Below, in pieces: positions 22,444 through 32,095 of a DNA stretch of 64,000 nt. The stretch's first letter is position 1. Each line of letters begins with the position of its first letter. Both the position numbers and the translations under genes were made by a program. Below the pieces are notes generated by a model, which saw nothing but the letters and a program-made list of their open reading frames with translations, was not told the origin of the DNA and ran no database searches. The stretch comes from Rhynchopus sp. YZ270_cl-10 (taxonomy: Eukaryota > Euglenozoa > Diplonemea > Diplonemida > Diplonemidae). The stretch is from assembly GCA_964035575.1 (NCBI GenBank), contig OZ037890.1:248001-312000 (forward strand). Direction: 5' to 3'.

Positions 22444-23852
22444 TGGGGTGATCAGAGGTACTTTTTTGCAGCTCCAGTCACAAAGAATCATGAAAAATCA
22501 CAAAAAATCACAAAATCTGGAATGCGAATCACAAAAAATCACAAAAAATCACAAAATCTGGAATGCGAATCACAAAAAATCACAAAAAATCACGAAAAAT
22601 CACAAAAAATCACAGAAAATCACAAAAAACACCGCGAATATGGTGATTTGGCCTGAGTGTTTGCAAGGCGTTGATCCTACACTGGGTCGTCGTCAGACAC
22701 CGTGGCAGTGTGCGGGGCAGGGGCAGATGGGCTAGCTTGTTTTATAGTCCCTGTTGTACACCACACTGTTTTGTTCTTCCTTTTTCCTTTCAACCTTTTT
22801 TATTCATTTGCTTTTTTGTTGTTGGGAGACACGCCACACGTGTCGGTTCTGTGGAAAAACAAGACACGTTTTCGCAAGCTTCATTACCGTTTTGGTTTTC
22901 TCCTCACAACAAAAAAAAAACACAAAAATCTGTGGTGTGGCGCCTTAACCGATTCCCCGTGGTTCTACCGTGTTTCTACCAGTTGTCGCTCCATAAAGGG
23001 GGGGTATAGATGTTAGAAAAATTTCTTTTCTTTTTTTCGCTGGTGAGCTTTTAAATGCCGGCATTTGCATTTCCGGAATCCGTCCGGCCAGTGGTGGGGT
23101 CAATTTGCCGAAATGGACAAGTTCTCATTTTTGGTCAATTTTTCGCAGTGCACAGTATACACAGTATACACAGTATACACAGTATACACAGTATACACAG
23201 TATACACAGTATACACAGTATACACAGTATACACAGTATACACAGTATACACAGTATACACAGTATACACAGTATACACAGTATACACAGTATACACAGT
23301 ATACACAGTACACAGTACACAGTACCAAAAAAAATCAAAATCAATTTGATTCACAACTTCACACCAGTTCACAACGCCACTATGTTAACCGTGATGTTGC
23401 CATAACATTACCATGGTTGTGAACATTTGTGATCAGGTACCCCCCCGTATAGTACCATTCAATCACTGAAAAATCACAAACATCTGGAATGCGAATCACA
23501 AAAAATCACAAAAAATCACAAAAAATCACAAAATCCGGAATGCGAATCACAAAAAATCACAAAAAATCACAAAAAATCACAAAATCCGGAATGCGAATCA
23601 CAAAAAATCACAAAAAATCACAAAAAATCACAAAAAATCACAAAAAATCACAAAAAATCACAAAATCCGGAATGCGAATCACAAAAAATCACAAAAAATC
23701 ACAGAAAATCACAAAAAATCACGTACGCTCACAAAAAACCCAAACAAAATCATAATTTCGTTTTTGTAAGCATTTGTAACCGTTTGTAACCGTTGTGATT
23801 TTTTGTGATTTTTCTTGACTCGAGCTGCAAAAAAGTACCTCTGATCACCCCA
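22444..23852. mobile_element. TIR element with subterminal AATCACAAAA repeats
   Basis: The left end TGGGGTGATCAGAGGTACTT continues as TTTTGCAGCTCCAGTCA; the right end is its inverse with one mismatch in ~37 bp. Inside each end are many tandem AATCACAAAA units, punctuated by TCYGGAATGCG. The centre contains a GTATAC array (23152-23325) with its usual flank. No transposase is present, so it is non-autonomous. A related end (TGGGGTGACCAAAGGACTT) appears alone at 34834. Confidence 0.8.
23152..23325. repeat. (ACAGTATAC)n array A
   Basis: About 18 units of the 9-bp repeat ACAGTATAC, ending in degenerate ACAGTAC units. The left flank (about 22930-23150, with CATTTCCGGAATCCG and GTGGGGTCAATTTGCCGAAA) is shared with array D at 37390-37570 and, inverted, with 46600-46710. 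Confidence 0.95.
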
Positions 23853-24753
23853 TAAAAACACACAAAAAAAAAGATGAAATTATAAAGGAACACTCCGACA
23901 CAGTGTGGACCCAGATGCAAACCACCGTCACGCATTTCCCATAGCAAATTTAGTGGGGTAATATTGATCTTAAGGGAGGGTTTTTTCGACCACGGGAGGG
24001 ACCATAAAATGGACACTCCCATGGCCGAAAAAATGATGGAATTTGCGTGGTGCTGACGGGTAGGAAATGCAGGGGTCAAGCCGCACTGTGTGTAGAAGAA
24101 CACTGTAGAAAACAAAAAAACAGTAAAAAAAGAAGAAGAAGAAGAAGGAAGCGAAGTTGACAGTGCAAACGCCTCTGGGACGCAGGCACTGAAGAAAAAG
24201 AACCCTGTTGCGTGTCGAAAGTGTGTAGGCTAAGGGCGAAGGTGGAAGTACAAACGTCTCTAGAACACAGCCTCTGACATTAAACAGCAAATAACTGAAA
24301 AAAAAATAAAACACAAAATGCCCATAAAAGTGATATGCGGAGAAAAAATGAATAAAAAGAAAACAGAGAAGGAAACCCCCTGCTGTACAACGAGGGGTGA
24401 TGGCTTGGAAAGGTTTTTCCAAAACACCATCCCTAGGGTACTGCACAGACTGTTGGTTTCAACACAACACGTGGTGTGGTGACGTGGTGGATCTCTGGTG
24501 CCCACAATGAGCAGAATTATGGCAACAAAACAGATCTCATTTGGTTCTGTCGGACTCCCCCACGACAGGAAAGTTGAAAGGCAAACAAAAAAATCAAAAA
24601 ATCAAAACCAGCCGACTCGGTCCCTTTATTGAGGCTGCTACAACAGAGCTTTGAACGGCCTTCAGAACAGCCATCCCTTTTTGCGTTTTCAGATCTGAAA
24701 CCACACAAGCCTCCCACTCTCCTCACGACCATGTGGGACGACTTTTCATTGAC
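23853..24753. other. Spacer
   Basis: Contains a good copy of the AGTGCAAACGCCTCTGGGAC hairpin repeat (24151-24193) and a degenerate one near 24247. The last ~100 bp are the downstream region of metE. No gene recognised. Confidence 0.45.
24151..24193 (+). repeat. Short dispersed hairpin repeat, family 3
   Basis: AGTGCAAACGCCTCTGGGAC then GCAGGCACTGA; AGTGC pairs with GCACT and GCCT with AGGC. Other copies: about 11480-11518, 18561-18596, 18616-18659, 46008-46046, 50248-50292, 55389-55422 and 58124-58167. Confidence 0.75.
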
Positions 24754-27091
24754 CTATGAAGTCTGTGCACACTCCGCACGCACAATGCGTGTTGCCTCCA
24801 CCATGTTCTTGAGGGAGGGTGTCACCTCCTCCCAACGACGTGTCTTCAGCCCGCAGTCGGGGTTGATCCACACACGCGAGGTCGGGAGGTGTGTTGTGTC
24901 GACAATCTCACTCAGGCGCTTCACCAGAACGTCGACCTGCGGGACCTCGGCAGAGTGCACGTCGTACACACCAAACCCAATGTCACGGCCATAGCCGTAG
25001 TCGGACAGTGCACCGAGGACGGTGTTGCCGCCACGTGAGTTCTCAATGAGCAGCACGTCTGCGTCCATCTCGTCAATCGCACGGAGCGTCGTTGCGTCGT
25101 CGAAGGACGAGTAGCACATATGGGTTGCCACCATGGTCTCGGGACGTGCCGACGCAGTGCACAGACGGAAGGCGTCGACCGCCCACCGCATGTACGTCGC
25201 ACTGTCGGACGCCTTGAGCGGCATGCGCTCACGCACCGCCGCCGTCGACCTGCACAATGCGGCACCCTGCGTCCTCCAGGTCGCGGATCTCGTCCGACAC
25301 TGCACGCGCCAGCTGCATCGCCTGCTCCGAACGCGGCACGTCCGTCCTGCAGAACGACCAGTTCAGAATCGTCACCGGCCCCGTCAGCATCCCCTTCACA
25401 GGTGTGCACCCGCTCTCCTTCTGTGCGTGTGCAAACTCGGCCACCGTCAGCGCCCCACGCCGCACCACGTCTGCGTAGATGATCGGCGGACGCACGCACC
25501 GCGACCCGTACGACTGCACCCACCCAAGGCGGGTGATGACCATCCCCTCCAGGCGCTCCCCAAAGTACTCCACCATGTCCGCACGCTCAGGCTCGCCGTG
25601 CACGAAGACGTCGAGGCCAAGGTCGCGCTGGAGGCCGACGTTCTCACTGATGACGCCCTCGATGAAGGTGCGGTAGGCAGCAGCGTCCATCTTCCCGGTG
25701 CGGTGCTGCTGGCGCGCACGCCGGATCGCGTCCGTCTGTGGGAAGGACCCGATCGTGCTGGTGGCCAGGGCAGGGAGGTCCACCTGGTTGCCACGACGTG
25801 CCTCGTATGCCTTGCTCCGCGTCAGCTCTGCTGCCGCCACCGACGTCACACTGATGTTGTCCTCCCCGGCCCACACTGCCGTCGCCGTTGCGCTTGCTGC
25901 AGGCGGGTTCTGCGACAGGGCCACAAGCTGCGCCACCTTCTGCACAGCAAAGGCAATGCGCTCTGTCAGTGCTGCAGACGCCGCCACATCGACAGCCCCT
26001 GCCTTGTGCACAACAAAGGTCTCCACCGACGCGTCGTAGGGCACGTGCTGCAGAGAGCACGACGCAGCAATGTCCACACGCGACGCAGGCACAACCGAGA
26101 GCACGCGCGCCAGAAGGGACCGCGTGTGTGCGTCGTTGGCCCACACACTGCGCCCGTCCACCACCCCCGCCCCAAGGCGCTTCGTCGCATGCGGGAAGCC
26201 GACCTTCTGCAGCACCTCAATCGCCCCCCTGCTGCGGCACAGGTCCAGTGTCACCGTCGCCACCCCCTCAATCGACACCAGCGTCGTGTACACCGCCTCC
26301 GACACGCTCTCGTGGTGCACACACAGGTTCACCGCGATGCTGCACGACGCAGCCGCTGCCGCCAGCTGCTCGTGGATGCGCTTTGTGGTGTTCAGGACCG
26401 ACGCCTCGTCCGCACCCGACGTCCCCAGCCACGGCTCATGGATCTGCACGTCCGACACACCCCCAGCCGCCTCCAGCTCCTTGAACAGACGTGCGTACAA
26501 GGGCACCAGCGCCTCTGCCAGCGTCTCCGCCGTGTCTGTCCCGGCAATCTTGCTCAGGTGTGCGAAGGTCACTGGGCCGAGCACAATCGGCACGCACTTT
26601 GGCTGTTGCGGGAGACTCGCTGCCACCTGCTGTGCGTGCTTCACAATGTGCATGTAGTCGGCAAAGAAGGTCGCATGCGACGGCTTCGCCACCTCGGCAG
26701 CCACCCCTGCGTCAATCTCGGGCACCAGAATGTGGTAGTTCGTGTCAAAGTACTTCAGCAGCTGCAGGGCCGTGCAGTCCCCCGCCCCCTTTGCCTGGGC
26801 GAAGTAGTTTGCGAGGGTGCCCGGTGCGCCTGCACTTGCAAAGCGCTTGCTCGTCAGCCCAAAGCGCACATTCCAGTCCAGCACGTGGTCGTAGAGTGTC
26901 GAGTCGCCCACCCCAATGCAGGACACACCGGCACCGCCCTGGATGCGCACCGCCTCTGCCAGCACAGAGTCGCGCACAGAGAGCAGCTCCGCCTCGCTGA
27001 GGTTGCCTGCCCAGTGCTTCTCCAGGGCTTCCTTCAGCTCACGCCTCCCTCCGACACGGGGGAAGCCAAGGGTGCTGGTTGGGAGCGACAT
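24754..27091 (-). CDS. metE: Cobalamin-independent methionine synthase (one frameshift)
   Basis: Transfers a methyl group from 5-methyltetrahydropteroyl-polyglutamate to homocysteine to make methionine without B12. The N-terminal domain opens STLGFPRVGGRRELKEAL; the family signatures VGDSTLYDHVLDW and TSTIGSFPQT follow. The zinc site is visible in the C-terminal part: ATHMC (His, Cys), LLIENS (Glu) and NPDCGLKTR (Cys). The frame breaks near 25242-25248, right after VQVD, where the family normally reads VQIDEPALREGLP; here VQVD is followed by GGGA and a stop, while the correct continuation (VRERMPLKASD) is in another frame. Restoring two bases gives 780 codons, slightly longer than typical 750-770. 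This could be a sequencing error or a recent inactivation. The gene is intronless. Confidence 0.9.
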
Positions 27092-28026
27092 TTCGTGGTT
27101 GTGTATGCAGGTTGGGGACTAATAAACTAATCTGGTGGTGGTGTAAAAGAAGGAAAGGTGGCATGGTTGGATCAGCCCATAAAATCGCCACTGTGTATCC
27201 AAGCAGGATGTGAAGAAGGACCACATCGTGCATGAAAGCGGCCTTGGAATAGACAGAAAAGGGTGGGGGAACAAAAGGCATTCTTGAATTAATACTCAAA
27301 CTGCATTCATACGAACGCGGTGCAGGGATGAGGGGATGAGAGGGTGAGTGGATGAGTGGATGAGTAAAAGAGGATGTAGTCTACATGCATGATGCATCCA
27401 TCTTGCAGACAAAGGAACTTTACGTTCCCTGAGCGAGGGGACTTTCGTCCCACATATAAAACGAGGGGCGAAGTTTTATTCTTCTGCATCAGCAACAGAT
27501 GCAGCGGAATAAAACTAGGCGCGAACAAAACAATGACACAATGTGATAAAAACTAAAGTAAAATTAAAATGCAAATGAAAAAAAAGGGGGGGAAAAAATG
27601 TGGGAGCAGGGGAAAACTAAAACAATAAAAAAATGTCTTCACACAACCACATCGAAAACAACAAGAAAACGAAGAGAAAAAAAGTCCAAAATGCTGCCAC
27701 CCATCGACTTCTGTTGCAACGCAAACTGTGACAACGCAAAATGCTCCAATAAAGCACACAAGGCCGTTCCCTCTATCCACTCTCGAGTTCATTGGAGAAC
27801 TCCTGAGATCGTTTGTGAGGAAACCCGACAACGCGAGTGTATTATGGTTGCATCTCTTTTTGTAAATTTTGTTTTCTTCTCTTTGAGAACTTGGTTGCAT
27901 CAGTGTGGATGTTCTGTTTTGATGGAATGAAATAAATAACAATTAGACGCGCAATGCACCTCCGCAGACGCAGGCATCCAAAAGTGTAACTTGAAAGAAA
28001 TAAAACTAAATAAAGCTAAAGCTGAC
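27092..28026. other. metE upstream region and Cys-rich copy 2 3' flank
   Basis: Positions about 27162-27540, beginning ~70 bp upstream of the metE start, are repeated at 31635-32090 on the other side of Cys-rich copy 2. Positions about 27640-28026 are the 3' flank shared by all three Cys-rich genes. A GTCCCACATATAAAACGAGG segment at about 27450 looks like a TATA-bearing promoter on the plus strand, but no plus-strand gene follows. Confidence 0.55.
27162..27540. repeat. Direct repeat flanking Cys-rich copy 2, proximal copy
   Basis: Begins CATGGTTGGATCAGCCC and includes CCAAGCAGGATGTGAAGAAG, a GTGGATGA microsatellite and a CTGCATC...GATGCAG hairpin. It matches 31635-32090 over most of its length. 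A weaker relative of the last part is at about 3510-3600. Confidence 0.8.
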
Positions 28027-31000
28027 TCAAACAGGTTCGTTTGTCTTCTCTGTCGCCCCAGACGCAACTGTGCCTGTCGAAGCTTTGAACACAACAAGAC
28101 CAACAAGTGCAATCAGCACAACACCACCCACACTCAAGCAGACAATGAGCGCAATCATCCCCGACGAGAGGTCGTCGTCGCCGTCAACAGTGGGTGCAGG
28201 GGTTGTCACCGCCACAAGAACACCCGTCGTCCCTGTCGACACACCGCGGAGCTGGAACTCGTCGGATGCGGAGGAGGGGTTCGCAATCTCGTCGTTGATG
28301 GTCTGTGTCACGTCCTCTGCTGTGCTGGTGCCAGCGTACTCAGTCGCCTCGAACAGAACCACTGTTCCGTCGTCTCCTTCCAGAACAGCAGCCTCTCTCA
28401 CACTTGCGGCTGAGTCCACTGCTGTGCAGCCGGCAGCCAGCTTTGCCAGCGCACTCGAAGGACACCCACCGGTGCAGGCACTGGCAGGGCACACCCAGTG
28501 GATCTCGAACGATGTCAGCACAGACCCCAGGAGCTGCTGCAGGAACGCCACGAACCTGTTCCTGTTGAACGCAGCAAGGGACAGACCCAGGACAAGCTCA
28601 AACACCTCCTTCACAACTTCCTCAACGCTGTCGTCCAGGGTCGGAGCTGGCGTGCTTGGCAGAGGGCTGTGTGTCGTTGGGTCCGCGGGGATGCTCGTTG
28701 GTGTGGCGGTTGGTGGTGCCTCGGTCGTTGTTGGGGAGCTCGTGGGAGGGGACGTTGGGGTCGCTGTGGGTGCAGCTGTTGTGGGGATCGAGGTGTCGAC
28801 GCCGTTGCTGTCACTGTCACTGCCAATGCCGCTGTCGCTCTCACTGGCACTGGCACTGTCGCTCTCGTCAGGAGTGTAATAGACAAGGGTGAAGTTGCCC
28901 ACAACCTCAAGCCCTGAGCATGAGTCGCTCGTGTTGCTGCACCTCACGCCGCAGTGCTCGGCACACGTCAGCTCCAGATTCTTGCACGCATCCGTTCCTT
29001 CGCACTGAACATCGCAGTTGGCCTTGTCGGGGCAAGCAAGCTTAGCCATCTCACACGCAGACTCCCCCACACACGTCAGAGAAGGCCACATGCTGAGTTG
29101 ATAGTAACGAGAAGTCTCGTCAGCAGACACTTCGACCTCACCCACGTCAGACACATCTCCGAAGGTAAACTTCGCATCCTTGCATGCGCGAGTGGCGTTG
29201 CAGCTCACTTGCAAAAACCCCGCAGGGACCTGTGCACTGTTCGGGACGTTGTACTCAAGCTCTGCACACGACGACTCTCCCAAGCAGTCCAAACGGCAGA
29301 ACCTCATTCCCTGTCCACCTTCGCTGCACCCAACCGAGGCATGCGCACACGACTCCACCCCGCTGCAGGTCAGGTAAGGCCCCCACAGCCCGTACTCAGT
29401 CCCAGCTGTCCCCTCCGGGAAGGACGGATCCGTAATACCACTGTAGTTCGTCTGGTGTGCAGGTGCCAGACCGTAGCACGACCTCTCACCACTGCAGCTC
29501 AGGTAGCACCCCTCAGAATCGCAGTTCACGTGCGACAGCGCACAGCTATCCATCCCACGGCAGTCCAGGGAGCACTGCGGCGACGCACAGATCACACTCG
29601 TGTTCTTGCACGACCCTGGTGCGTTGCAGCTCGAATGGCAGACGGCATCGGTGCACTCGCACCCACCCTGGGCACTGCAGGAAAGACCTGCACTGTCATC
29701 ACTGTCGCTAGCACTGCCACTGCCACTGGCACTGCTGTCGCTGCCGTTCCCGTTGTCGTAGGTTTCATTGTAAAAACTGCAGCTCCCCACAATCTCCAGC
29801 CCTGCACACGAGTCGACATCCGGGTTGCACAACACGATGCAGTTCGTGGACGTCAGCTGCAGATCTTTGCACGCATCCCTTCCTTGACAGTGCAGAATGC
29901 AGGGCGCGTTGCTCGGACACTTCACGCGAGCCGCTTCACAGGAAGCCTCGCCTTCGCACCTGATCTGAGGGGCGACGTCATGAAACCCTGCAACAGCGTC
30001 ACCTATCGTAAGCTTCGCATCCTTGCATGCCCTGGGGCCAGAACAGTGCACGGTTGTGTGCTGCACCTGCCCGCCGCTCACAACGGTGTAGTCCACGTCT
30101 GCACAGGCGTCTTCCCCAGAACAGTACATTGCGCACTCTGCCGCTGCCGCACAACCAACAGAGGCGTGTGCACAGGACTCCCTCCCGTAGCAGTTCAGGT
30201 ACGACCGTGAAGTGGAAGACGCAGAGGGTGAGGACGCAGGCGACTGCCACATCCCGTACTCCGTTCCAGACAGGCTCATCGGAAAGTGCGGGTATGCAAT
30301 ACCACTGTAGTTCGTCTGGTGTGCAGGTGCCAGACCGTAGCACGACCTCTCACCAGCGCAGGTCAGGTGGCACGTCCCGTTCGTTTGGCAGTTTACGTGC
30401 GACAGCGCACAGCTCTCCGTGTCCGCGCAGGTCAGGGAGCAAGTGTCGGACATGCAGAGCACAGTTGTGTTCTTGCACGACCCTGGCAGGTCACAGATCG
30501 AATTGCACGCTGCATCGGTACACTCGCACCCACCCTTGGAACTGCAGGCAAGTGGGGAGTAGCCACCGTTGCTGTCGCTGTCGCTGTCACTGTCGCTGCT
30601 GCTGCCGCTGCCGCTGCTCGTAGTAATGGTGAAGTTTCCCAGAAGGATCAGGTTAGGACAGGCATCCTGATCATTGGGGCATACCACGTCGCAGGAAGAA
30701 GCCCGACACGTCAGCACCGCATCCTTGCAAGCGTTCGGCCCATCACACTGCACAGTGCAGTGACTCCCGGCTGGGCACGTGATCTTTGCCTTTTCGCAAG
30801 CAGACTCCCCACTGCACAGCACAGGTTGCGGTGGCGGGTTGGAATGCACGTTGGAGGCCTCAGTGAGGTTGAGATTCGCACCCTTGCATGCTTTGACACC
30901 CGTGCATTCTAAGTGGTACGACGTCAACGAGTCCGAGACGCTGAAGGCAAGCTCTTCACACGCAGACTCCGCATCGCACTCCAGCTGGCAGTTTGATGAG

Positions 31001-31548
31001 GGACAGTCGTAGGTGGCATGTGCACACGATTCCTTCGCTTCGCAGTCAAGGGAAGATTGCGAAACTATCCCCATCCCCTGTGATGAGTCATTTGCCGCAG
31101 ACCCCCACAGCCCGTACTCAGTCCCAGGCGTGCCGTCAGGGAAGTTCGCCTGCACAATCCCACTGTGGTTCGTCAGGCGTGCAGGTCCCAGACCGTAGCA
31201 CGACCTCTCACCACTGCAGCTCAGCTTGCACACCCCATCTGTTGATGCACAGTTCACATGCGACAGCGCACAGCTCTCCGTCCCACGGCAGGCCAGGGAG
31301 CACAGCTTCGACGTGCAGAGCACAGTCGTGTTCTTGCACGACCCTGGCGCTGTGCAAGATGCATCGCACAGTGGTTCCGACTCACATTTGCACCCACCCA
31401 TAGCACTGCAGCTGATGTCCAGGCTCGAGTCGGTGCTGCTGTCACTGTCACTGTCACTGCTGCTATCGGTGCTGCTGTCGCTGCTGCAAGACACCGCCAC
31501 AACGATGCCCAGCACCAATGCCACTGTCTTGGGCGATATGACCCACAT
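28027..31548 (-). CDS. Cys-rich Ser-Asp-repeat type I membrane protein, copy 2 (intact)
   Basis: 1173 residues. A signal peptide (1-20, [12 protein letters not shown] core) and a Ser-Asp linker lead into three homologous Cys-rich modules (about 44-332, 333-651 and 652-961). Each module begins CSxxGGC.C and repeats short units such as [32 protein letters not shown] and GTDACKNLEL, ending in a GNFTL-like strand and a Ser-Asp run. A Thr/Pro stalk (about 960-1010) precedes a domain with [15 protein letters not shown], one TM helix (about 1129-1154) and a 19-residue tail. The dense regular Cys pattern suggests a stack of disulphide-braced turns exposed outside the cell, perhaps an adhesin or surface coat; this is inference. 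The ATG at 31548 is preferred because it opens the signal peptide, although the frame is open further upstream. Confidence 0.85.
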   Translation of the reverse strand: MWVISPKTVALVLGIVVAVSCSSDSSTDSSSDSDSDSSTDSSLDISCSAMGGCKCESEPLCDASCTAPGSCKNTTVLCTSKLCSLACRGTESCALSHVNCASTDGVCKLSCSGERSCYGLGPARLTNHSGIVQANFPDGTPGTEYGLWGSAANDSSQGMGIVSQSSLDCEAKESCAHATYDCPSSNCQLECDAESACEELAFSVSDSLTSYHLECTGVKACKGANLNLTEASNVHSNPPPQPVLCSGESACEKAKITCPAGSHCTVQCDGPNACKDAVLTCRASSCDVVCPNDQDACPNLILLGNFTITTSSGSGSSSDSDSDSDSNGGYSPLACSSKGGCECTDAACNSICDLPGSCKNTTVLCMSDTCSLTCADTESCALSHVNCQTNGTCHLTCAGERSCYGLAPAHQTNYSGIAYPHFPMSLSGTEYGMWQSPASSPSASSTSRSYLNCYGRESCAHASVGCAAAAECAMYCSGEDACADVDYTVVSGGQVQHTTVHCSGPRACKDAKLTIGDAVAGFHDVAPQIRCEGEASCEAARVKCPSNAPCILHCQGRDACKDLQLTSTNCIVLCNPDVDSCAGLEIVGSCSFYNETYDNGNGSDSSASGSGSASDSDDSAGLSCSAQGGCECTDAVCHSSCNAPGSCKNTSVICASPQCSLDCRGMDSCALSHVNCDSEGCYLSCSGERSCYGLAPAHQTNYSGITDPSFPEGTAGTEYGLWGPYLTCSGVESCAHASVGCSEGGQGMRFCRLDCLGESSCAELEYNVPNSAQVPAGFLQVSCNATRACKDAKFTFGDVSDVGEVEVSADETSRYYQLSMWPSLTCVGESACEMAKLACPDKANCDVQCEGTDACKNLELTCAEHCGVRCSNTSDSCSGLEVVGNFTLVYYTPDESDSASASESDSGIGSDSDSNGVDTSIPTTAAPTATPTSPPTSSPTTTEAPPTATPTSIPADPTTHSPLPSTPAPTLDDSVEEVVKEVFELVLGLSLAAFNRNRFVAFLQQLLGSVLTSFEIHWVCPASACTGGCPSSALAKLAAGCTAVDSAASVREAAVLEGDDGTVVLFEATEYAGTSTAEDVTQTINDEIANPSSASDEFQLRGVSTGTTGVLVAVTTPAPTVDGDDDLSSGMIALIVCLSVGGVVLIALVGLVVFKASTGTVASGATEKTNEPV

Positions 31549-31634
31549 AGTTTGAGTGTTGATGAATAACAGGATATCTGAGAGTGGTGTGTTTGTCTTT
31601 ACGGAAGCACTTTGCCAAAGCAAGAACGCCACGA

Positions 31635-32095
31635 GCATGGTTGGATCAGCCCTTTAAAAATAAAAGGTTGCCACTGCGTATCCAAGCAGGATATGAAGAA
31701 GGACCACATCGTGCATGAAAGCGGCCTTGGAATCGAGAGAAAAGGGTGGGGGAACAGAAGGCATTCTTGAATTAATACTCAAACTGCATTCATACGAACG
31801 CGGTGCAGGGATGAGGGGATCAGAGGGTGAGTGGATGAGTGGATGAGTGGATGGGTAGAAAAGGATGTCGTCTACATGCGTGATGCATTCAGCTTTGCAG
31901 ACACGTTCCCTGAGCGAGTGGGGTGGCCCGGGGGTACGGCCGACACTTCGCCGTACCCCCGGGCCACCTCAGCGAGGAGACTTTTGTCCCACATATAAAG
32001 CGAGGGGCGAAGTCTTTTTCTTCTGCATCAGCAACAGATGCAGCGGAAAAAAAAAGAAAAAAAACAACTAGGCGCGAATAAAACGATAATGATGA
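31635..32095. repeat. Direct repeat flanking Cys-rich copy 2, distal copy
   Basis: Second copy of the metE-upstream segment at 27162-27540. It joins the Cys-rich upstream flank abruptly at about 31635, where homology to the other two Cys-rich genes stops. It differs from the proximal copy by a hairpin insertion at 31919-31976. Confidence 0.8.
31919..31976. mobile_element. Minute foldback insertion with 6-bp duplication
   Basis: GGTGGCCCGGGGGTACGGC (31922-31940) pairs perfectly with its inverse at 31950-31968 around a 9-nt loop. AGCGAG occurs on both sides (31913-31918 and 31971-31976), while the homologous site at about 27432 has a single AGCGAG and no hairpin. This is the structure of an inserted mini-element with a 6-bp target duplication. 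Confidence 0.75.

Noticed and set aside
23465-23740. Regular AATCACAAAA spacing as a CRISPR-like array
   Set aside because: Units are short tandem repeats without unique spacers, in a eukaryotic transposon end.
25133-27130. 665-codon plus-strand frame opposite metE
   Set aside because: GC-rich antisense of a conserved enzyme; Arg/His-rich composition typical of a shadow frame.
27440-27520. TATA-containing plus-strand promoter
   Set aside because: No plus-strand gene follows; the segment belongs to a duplicated repeat, so function is unsupported.
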